Assembly (NCBI GenBank): GCA_910577835.1
Contig: CAJTOU010000006.1
Coordinates: 7,639 to 62,357 of the forward strand
Length of the DNA stretch: 54,719 nucleotides
DNA from: an uncultured Lachnospiraceae bacterium
GTDB taxonomy: Bacteria > Bacillota_A > Clostridia > Lachnospirales > Lachnospiraceae
Direction: 5' to 3'
Shown here: in pieces, positions 49,558 to 54,719 of the stretch
Layout: the number at the start of each line of letters is the position of its first letter
Position numbering within the stretch: position 1 is the stretch's first letter
Program-made: the position numbers and the translations under genes
Notes under the pieces: generated by a model
The model's database searches: none
What the model was told of the DNA's origin: nothing
Seen by the model: only the letters and a program-made list of their open reading frames with translations

Positions 49558-49955
49558 TCGCCCCAGCAGGGCCATTCTTTACCGGAATTAATAGCATCTT
49601 TGATGCCATGATAAAAACGGACCTTTTGCTGAATATGCAGAAGGTCCGTCTGCATTTTGTGGATTTCTTCCTGAATATGGGATTCGTGTTCTGATACAAG
49701 GGAGATAATATCATCAATATGTTCAGTGATATTTTCTTCATAGTGGAAAAAATCCAGCATTTTCGAAATAGGAAGTCCCGTATTTTTAAAACAGGCGATA
49801 CTGTTAAGCCGGCTAATATGTTCGTCGGTGTAGATTCTTTGGTGGTTCGGAGTACGCTGTACATTTTTCAACAGACCGATTTCCTCATAATATCGAAGAG
49901 CAGAAGCAGAGAGGTGAAAACATTTTGAAATTTCTTTGATTGAATATGTTTGCAT
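49539..49955 (-). CDS. MerR-family transcriptional regulator
   Basis: The 138-residue product has an N-terminal winged helix (YSIKEISKCFHLSASALRYYEEIGLL, HQRIYTDEHISRLNSIACFKNTGLPISKMLDF) and a dimerisation coiled coil at about 75-125. There are no metal-binding cysteines, so it belongs to the small-molecule or aldehyde-sensing AdhR/YfmP-like branch rather than the metal branch. It is divergent from an aldo/keto reductase gene, with a MerR-type operator between, so it most likely activates that gene and controls itself. Confidence 0.9.
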   Translation of the reverse strand: MQTYSIKEISKCFHLSASALRYYEEIGLLKNVQRTPNHQRIYTDEHISRLNSIACFKNTGLPISKMLDFFHYEENITEHIDDIISLVSEHESHIQEEIHKMQTDLLHIQQKVRFYHGIKDAINSGKEWPCWGDYSRES

Positions 49956-50001
49956 GGCAGTCCTTTCTTTTTGTTTTACATGAAATTATTTTATTTTCCT
50001 C

Positions 50002-50032
50002 TTGCGTTCAAGTATACTTGAAGTGTTAAGAT
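50002..50032 (+). promoter_or_regulatory. MerR-type promoter with 16-bp palindrome
   Basis: TTGCGT (50002-50007), a 19-base spacer and TAAGAT (50027-50032), with the perfect palindrome TTCAAGTATACTTGAA (50007-50022) lying in the spacer. The overlong spacer with a dyad inside is characteristic of MerR-activated promoters. Confidence 0.85.
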
Positions 50033-50079
50033 TTGTAAATAGAAGAAAACATATAAATTTATGGAAAGGAAATAAAAAT

Positions 50080-51057
50080 ATGAAATATCGCAGTGTAGGA
50101 AAATCAGGTTTAAAAGTAAGTGAAATCGCAGTAGGAAGCTGGATGACAGATTTGCAGGGAGGAGAAAAGGCACAGCTTGCAGAACAGACGATTCGTCAGG
50201 CATATGATGCCGGAGTGAATTTCTTTGACTGTGCAGACGGGTACAGTGGCGGCGAGGCAGAGAAGTTCCTTGGAAGAATCTTAAAGGATTATCCAAGAGG
50301 CAGCTATGTAGTATCAAGCAAGGTATTTTTCCCAATGGGACGCGGTGTAAATGAGTGGGGGCTTTCCAGAAAACATATTTTTGAAAATATAGACAGAACG
50401 CTTTCCAATATGAAGCTGGACTATATTGATATGTATTTCTGCCACAGATTTGACACAACTACTCCAATGGAGGAGACATTAAGAGCATTGAGCGACCTTG
50501 TATCACAGGGAAAAATTCTTTACTATGGCGTCAGTGAGGAATGGAGCGCTACAAGACTTACTGAGGCGCAGAGAATTATTGAGAAATATAATCTTTACCC
50601 GATGACAGTGGTTCAGCCGCAGTATCATATGATGGACCGTTATATTGAACATGAAATTATGGGCGTCTGTGAGAAATATGGTATGGGTATCACTCCGTTT
50701 TCACCGCTTGCGCAGGGGCTTCTTACAGGTAAATATAAGAAGGGCCAGCCATATCCGGCAGGCTCAAGAGCAACTCATCAGGCAGATAAGCAGATAAATA
50801 ATCTTCTGACAGATGAAAACCTCGATAAGGTGGAGAAGCTGGCAGAGATAGCAAAGGAACTGGGAGTAAGCATGTCTGTGCTGGCGCTTGCATGGATTTT
50901 GAGAAAAGAGGTTGTTTGCAGTGTAATTACTGGAGCAAGCAAACCGCAGCAGCTTCAGAGCAATCTTGCAGCCAGCGGATTTAAAATTCCAGAGGATGCA
51001 CAGAGAAGGATAGAGGAGATACTGGGATTTCACAGGTTTGAGAGACATGTGGGATAG
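50080..51057 (+). CDS. Aldo/keto reductase
   Basis: The 325-residue TIM-barrel NADPH reductase has the tetrad Asp in FFDCADGYSGGEAEKFLGR with Tyr in the same segment, Lys in VVSSKVFFP, and His in MYFCHRFD. The C-terminal cofactor motif is VITGASKPQQLQSNLAA. It resembles YghZ/potassium-channel-beta-type members, which reduce aldehydes such as methylglyoxal. ATG 50080 follows GGAAAGGAA. The divergent MerR regulator suggests aldehyde- or electrophile-stress control; a 'formaldehyde/methylglyoxal' role is inference from the AdhR precedent. Confidence 0.9.
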   Translation: MKYRSVGKSGLKVSEIAVGSWMTDLQGGEKAQLAEQTIRQAYDAGVNFFDCADGYSGGEAEKFLGRILKDYPRGSYVVSSKVFFPMGRGVNEWGLSRKHIFENIDRTLSNMKLDYIDMYFCHRFDTTTPMEETLRALSDLVSQGKILYYGVSEEWSATRLTEAQRIIEKYNLYPMTVVQPQYHMMDRYIEHEIMGVCEKYGMGITPFSPLAQGLLTGKYKKGQPYPAGSRATHQADKQINNLLTDENLDKVEKLAEIAKELGVSMSVLALAWILRKEVVCSVITGASKPQQLQSNLAASGFKIPEDAQRRIEEILGFHRFERHVG

Positions 51058-51069
51058 AACATAATATTT

Positions 51070-51112
51070 GCAGGAGAATTTTCAAAATTTGGAAATTCCC
51101 CTGCTTTTTTGC
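51070..51112 (+). terminator. Terminator after the aldo/keto reductase gene
   Basis: GCAGG-AGAATTTTC pairs with GGAAATTCC-CCTGC around an A/T-rich loop and runs into TTTTTT. Confidence 0.85.
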
Positions 51113-51156
51113 TCTTGTTTTCCATATTATAATGTGATAAAATAATAGACAGCATT

Positions 51157-51320
51157 TAGAGCGTGTCTAAAAATTCATTCCCGCCATCTGCACGCCCCAC
51201 TTTGCAGTATCTTTTGGCCAAATTCAGGTTACATAGCCCGCTATGCGCCCTTCATTTGGCCAAAAGATACCACAAATTGTGACGCACATCTGCCAGAAAG
51301 CAATTTTCAGACACGCTCTA
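51157..51320 (+). mobile_element. 164-bp hairpin miniature element (MITE-like)
   Basis: The ends TAGAGCGTGTCT and AGACACGCTCTA are perfect inverted copies, continuing with AAAAATT/AATTTTC. The centre holds a longer perfect pair, GTATCTTTTGGCCAAAT with ATTTGGCCAAAAGATAC. So the whole segment folds back on itself. TA at both ends could be a TA target duplication. It encodes no protein and differs sharply in base composition from its AT-rich surroundings. It fills most of the 312-base gap before the diguanylate cyclase gene. Confidence 0.75.
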
Positions 51321-51369
51321 GGAAACGGAAAGAAAAATATCTTTGGATACAGCATAGGAGAATTTGAAT

Positions 51370-53034
51370 ATGGGAAAAAGCATATTTAAGAACAAAATTT
51401 ACATAATTTTGTCTGTAATTTCCTGTGTATGTGCCGCCCTTTTAATCTTTAAAGGAGTAGAACAGCAGAATATGGAGGACAATAAAGTCCGAAATCTGAA
51501 TAAGGGCTGGTATTACATAGAAAATGGGGAAAGGATTTCTGTCACATTGCCTGTGGAAATAGAATATCATGAAACAAACAGTCTGACATTATACAATGAC
51601 AGCCTGACAGAGGAAAGCAGTGGCAAATATTTAAAAACAACAGGCGTACAGCATGATATCAGAATCTGTGCCGGTGACAAAGAGCTCTATCGGTTTAATG
51701 ACAGAGATTTAAAGCGCAATGATACAGTTCTTGACAATATTATCTGTTTTACCGAGCTTACAAAGGATATACATAAAACGGGCCTTAGCATGGTATTTCA
51801 AAATACAAAAAACGGCAGCTATACAGTTCATGAGGTAATGGTTGGAGGATGGACAGAAATAATGTCCTCTTTATTTTTGGAAAATATCGTTTCTTTATTT
51901 ATGACATATTCCATGATAGTGCTTGGAATTTTAAGCATGGGACTTGCAATGATTATGTATAAGTTTCATCTGGATGGAAAAAAGCTTGTTTATGCTTCGT
52001 TTTTTCTTGTGATATGCGGGCTGTGGTGTCTGACGGATTCTTCTTTTATGCAGCTTCTGGCAAATTATGGCAGAGGGGTTGTCTATACAAATTTTTATCT
52101 GTTTATGCTGATACTGGTTCCAATGATTCATTATCTGAAAATGACAGGGGAGATGAACAGATATAAGTTTTTCACCGTCTTTCTTTATTTGTGTTATTTA
52201 AATATTATTGTCCAGTCAATATTGGTTTACAGCAAAACCTTTGAGTTTTTTGAAATGCTTCCGGTCACACATTTTATTTTTGTAGTGGGAGTTTTGATTA
52301 GTGTAATTTTATCTGTACATGAATATAAAAAATCTGCAGATAAAGACCTTGCCGTGTGTATACGGGCATTTATTACAGAGGGAATCGTTGGAGTTATTAC
52401 CATTATCTGTTATATTTTTAAATTTAACGCATATCAGAATATGTTTCAGATAGGAATTCTTTTGTTTGTTTTAATTCTTTTATACAGTCTTGGAAAAGAG
52501 ATGGTAGAGAGTATGAAATATCGCACAGAGATAGAGGCATACAGGAGAATGGCGGAGGAGGACAAACTGACCGGTCTGAAAAACCGCAGAGCGTATGATG
52601 TAATGATACAGAGTATGGAAGAAAACCGCAGACAGTGCAAAAATGCACTGATGATTTTTGCTGATTTAAATGGACTGAAGGCGGTAAATGATAATTTTGG
52701 ACATAACGATGGTGATGAACTGATTACAGCCGCTGCATATTGTATTGAGAGGGCATATTCAGAATTTGGAGACTGTTACAGAGTAGGTGGAGATGAGTTT
52801 TGTGTCATTATTTTTAATCCTGAATATGATGAGGCTGTTATACAGAAGAAGCTGGAAGACGAAATTGTAAAATATAATCAGCTTCATCCCGAAAAGCACG
52901 TGTTATCTATTGCGTATGGCAGCAGTTATTTATGTGATGAAAAAGGAAAACGAAAATCTGTAAGCACTTGGAGAGACGAGGCGGACCAGAAAATGTATCT
53001 GGATAAAAAGAGACAGAAAGCGGGCAAGAAATAA
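51370..53034 (+). CDS. Membrane diguanylate cyclase (7TM-type sensor with GGDEF)
   Basis: Makes the second messenger c-di-GMP. The 554-residue product has a first transmembrane helix (about 10-28) and an extracytoplasmic domain (about 30-165) resembling the 7TMR-DISM layout. About seven membrane helices follow between 172 and 375. The GGDEF domain spans about 395-554, with LTGLKNRRAYD, DLNGLKAVNDNFGHNDGDEL and the intact active site VGGDEF (about 472-477). I chose ATG 51370 because AGGAG lies nine bases upstream. The EAL gene follows 14 bases later, so synthesis and breakdown are encoded together. Confidence 0.92.
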   Translation: MGKSIFKNKIYIILSVISCVCAALLIFKGVEQQNMEDNKVRNLNKGWYYIENGERISVTLPVEIEYHETNSLTLYNDSLTEESSGKYLKTTGVQHDIRICAGDKELYRFNDRDLKRNDTVLDNIICFTELTKDIHKTGLSMVFQNTKNGSYTVHEVMVGGWTEIMSSLFLENIVSLFMTYSMIVLGILSMGLAMIMYKFHLDGKKLVYASFFLVICGLWCLTDSSFMQLLANYGRGVVYTNFYLFMLILVPMIHYLKMTGEMNRYKFFTVFLYLCYLNIIVQSILVYSKTFEFFEMLPVTHFIFVVGVLISVILSVHEYKKSADKDLAVCIRAFITEGIVGVITIICYIFKFNAYQNMFQIGILLFVLILLYSLGKEMVESMKYRTEIEAYRRMAEEDKLTGLKNRRAYDVMIQSMEENRRQCKNALMIFADLNGLKAVNDNFGHNDGDELITAAAYCIERAYSEFGDCYRVGGDEFCVIIFNPEYDEAVIQKKLEDEIVKYNQLHPEKHVLSIAYGSSYLCDEKGKRKSVSTWRDEADQKMYLDKKRQKAGKK

Positions 53035-53048
53035 GGAGGTATTATGAA

Positions 53049-54719
53049 ATGTCAGAGGAAAAGATAAGGAGAATCGAAGATGAATTAAGAAAGAAAACAA
53101 TGATACTGGAAGAACTGGAAACATTTGTTGTGGAATACAGCTTTCAGACAGAAGAGTTGTATATTGACCCTGTAAAGGAAAAATATATAAGAGTGGAATG
53201 GGATAAACAGGCAATTATAGATAAAAAGATTGACAATATGGTGTACCGCCCAGATATACCAACTGCAAAATCACTGCTCGATTTTACAAAAACAGATGCA
53301 GAAAAAGTGGATGTGGAAAATTGTTCCAATAAAAGAAAAAGCGCTATGGTGCGTATATTTACAGATAATCACAAATATGCATGGTTCCGGCTGACCAGAA
53401 TTGTTTTTCTGGATGAAAATAAAATGCCGGATAAGGTGGCGGTTTTATTTACAAATATGGACGAAAAAGCAGAGACAGAGCAGAATTTAAAGTTTTATAC
53501 GGAAAAGGATATATTGACGCATCTTCCCAATATTACGGCATTTCTGGAACAGGCGCAGCTTTTGATTGATAATGCAGATGAGGATTATGAAATCGTTCGT
53601 ATGGATATTGACCGTTTTCGTGTGATTAGTGGAATGTTTGGAATCGAAGAAGGAAATAATCTGCTGAAATTTATTGCTGTAAAGATACAGGAGCGTCTTG
53701 ACGAGGAAGATGAGGTGGCATACTGCAGAATTGCATCGGATATTTTTGCCATGTGTATTCCGGTGAAAAAGTATTCCGTAGATGAGTTTATAGAGTCTCT
53801 TTGCAGGGCAGTTTCCGCATATCCAAAAAATTATGAGGTGACACTGGCGTTTGGAAGATATCAGGTAACAGAAGAAGACAGAAAGCAGAAGGTTCCGGTC
53901 AGCAATCTGATAGACAGGGCGGCAGCGGCTCAGGCAACAATAAAGGGGAATTATCTTGTACATACGGCGTTTTATGATGAGAATATCAGGCAGCAGGAGG
54001 AAGCGGAGTCCATGATTTTGTCCGATATGTATACTGCTCTCAGAGAAGAACAGTTTCACGTGTTTTTACAGCCAAAGGTAGAAATGGGAACCGGAAAAAT
54101 CATTGGCTCTGAAGCTTTGGTCCGCTGGCTCCATCCGAAGCGGGGTATGATATCTCCGGCTGATTTTATTCCGATTTTTGAAAAGAACGGATTTATTATG
54201 GAGCTGGATAAATACATGATTAAGCATACCTGCAAGATTATCCGAAAATGGATGGACGAAGGAACGGTAGTCTATCCGGTGTCTGTGAATCTTTCCAGAG
54301 TAAATTTGTATAATACAAAGCTGATACAGGACATTGAAGATTATGTAAATGAATATCAGGTACCAAGAGAATATATTTCTTTTGAGCTGACAGAAAGTGC
54401 ATTTTCTGCGGATAATTCTTATATGAAAATGCTGGCGGCAAAGCTCCAGACAAAGCATTTTAAGGTATTGATGGATGATTTCGGAAGTGGATATTCTTCA
54501 TTAAATACCTTAAAGGAAATACCGGTGGATATTTTGAAGATTGATTTGAAATTTTTGTCAGCAGGCTCGGATAACGAAAGAGCAAATCTGATTATCAAGC
54601 ATGTGGTGGAAATGGCGAATGATTTGGGGCTGTTTATTGTAGTAGAGGGTGTGGAAAATAAAGAGCAGGTGCGGTTTCTTTTGGATATCGGATGCAGAAT
54701 TGCGCAGGGATTTTATTAT
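53049..54719 (+). CDS. c-di-GMP phosphodiesterase with degenerate GGDEF and EAL domain, 3' end outside window
   Basis: The frame is open from ATG 53049 (AAGGAGG nine bases before) to the window edge, 557 residues. It has no membrane helix. Residues 1-145 are PAS-like; about 150-315 is a GGDEF domain whose active site reads ASDIF, so it cannot cyclise GTP. About 325 onward is an EAL domain with catalytic residues kept: SEALVRWLHP, SVNLSRVN, FELTES, MDDFGSGYSS, LKIDLKF, VVEGVEN and AQGFYY at the edge. It is therefore a likely active PDE, paired with the upstream cyclase. Confidence 0.9.
   Translation, partial: MSEEKIRRIEDELRKKTMILEELETFVVEYSFQTEELYIDPVKEKYIRVEWDKQAIIDKKIDNMVYRPDIPTAKSLLDFTKTDAEKVDVENCSNKRKSAMVRIFTDNHKYAWFRLTRIVFLDENKMPDKVAVLFTNMDEKAETEQNLKFYTEKDILTHLPNITAFLEQAQLLIDNADEDYEIVRMDIDRFRVISGMFGIEEGNNLLKFIAVKIQERLDEEDEVAYCRIASDIFAMCIPVKKYSVDEFIESLCRAVSAYPKNYEVTLAFGRYQVTEEDRKQKVPVSNLIDRAAAAQATIKGNYLVHTAFYDENIRQQEEAESMILSDMYTALREEQFHVFLQPKVEMGTGKIIGSEALVRWLHPKRGMISPADFIPIFEKNGFIMELDKYMIKHTCKIIRKWMDEGTVVYPVSVNLSRVNLYNTKLIQDIEDYVNEYQVPREYISFELTESAFSADNSYMKMLAAKLQTKHFKVLMDDFGSGYSSLNTLKEIPVDILKIDLKFLSAGSDNERANLIIKHVVEMANDLGLFIVVEGVENKEQVRFLLDIGCRIAQGFYY

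Noticed and set aside
49331..49864. 177-codon minus-strand frame overlapping pncB and merR
   Set aside because: The merR frame in the same region has clear family motifs and a ribosome site; this one has neither.
53487..54458. Two long minus-strand frames (190 and 130 codons)
   Set aside because: They lie antisense to the well-conserved EAL gene, and their residue composition (rich in Ile, Phe, Cys, His) is typical of reverse-strand shadows.

Overview
The window is an AT-rich stretch of a Gram-positive Clostridia genome, most likely a gut Lachnospiraceae. The evidence is the gene order rpsK-rpsD-rpoA-rplQ, a long L17, a class III fructose-1,6-bisphosphatase, an rplM-rpsI pair, a Na+-type V-ATPase operon, strong AGGAGG ribosome sites, and low-GC codon use with GTG and TTG starts. 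I cannot name the genus. Almost every gene is on the + strand. I see no rRNA, tRNA, CRISPR array, prophage or intact insertion sequence.

Layout. 1-9.5 kb is core: the ribosomal/RNA-polymerase alpha block, fbp, a fused two-domain ECF ATPase with ecfT, truA, a long structured leader, then rplM-rpsI. 9.5-14.4 kb is accessory: a solitary DpnI-type methyl-directed endonuclease, an HTH-kinase (APH fold) fusion, and an archaeal-type valyl-tRNA synthetase under a valine T-box. 14.5-24.6 kb holds a membrane-anchored repeat protein, a 55-residue membrane protein and the nine-gene V-ATPase operon (H-I-K-E-C-F-A-B-D), whose c-ring subunit carries the Na+-ligand signature. 24.6-31.5 kb holds a YeiH-type transporter, a decayed serpin gene, a BlaI/BlaR1 regulatory pair with a secreted protein that shares BlaR1's C-terminal module, an AadA-like nucleotidyltransferase and mutY.

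31.6-43.4 kb is the most interesting part: one co-directional block that appears to be a quorum-sensing-controlled RiPP (ribosomally made, modified peptide) system. It contains agrA-agrC-agrD-agrB, then a radical SAM/SPASM maturase, a small acyl-carrier-like protein, a 56-residue precursor with four cysteines spaced exactly eight residues apart, a subtilisin-type protease fused to a DUF1611-like P-loop domain, two ABC exporters and a possible cysteine-protease-fold protein. An 18-bp perfect inverted repeat flanks the precursor gene, and a 15-bp hairpin follows it. Two 21-bp tandem repeats upstream of agrD look like an AgrA (LytTR) site.

43.4-54.7 kb returns to metabolism and signalling: DUF1003 protein, a D-lactate-dehydrogenase-like enzyme, a short RelA/SpoT protein without its C-terminal ACT region, a thioesterase, a VOC protein, pncB, a MerR regulator divergent from an aldo/keto reductase with a textbook MerR operator between them, a 164-bp hairpin mini-element, and a diguanylate cyclase followed by a c-di-GMP phosphodiesterase that runs off the end.
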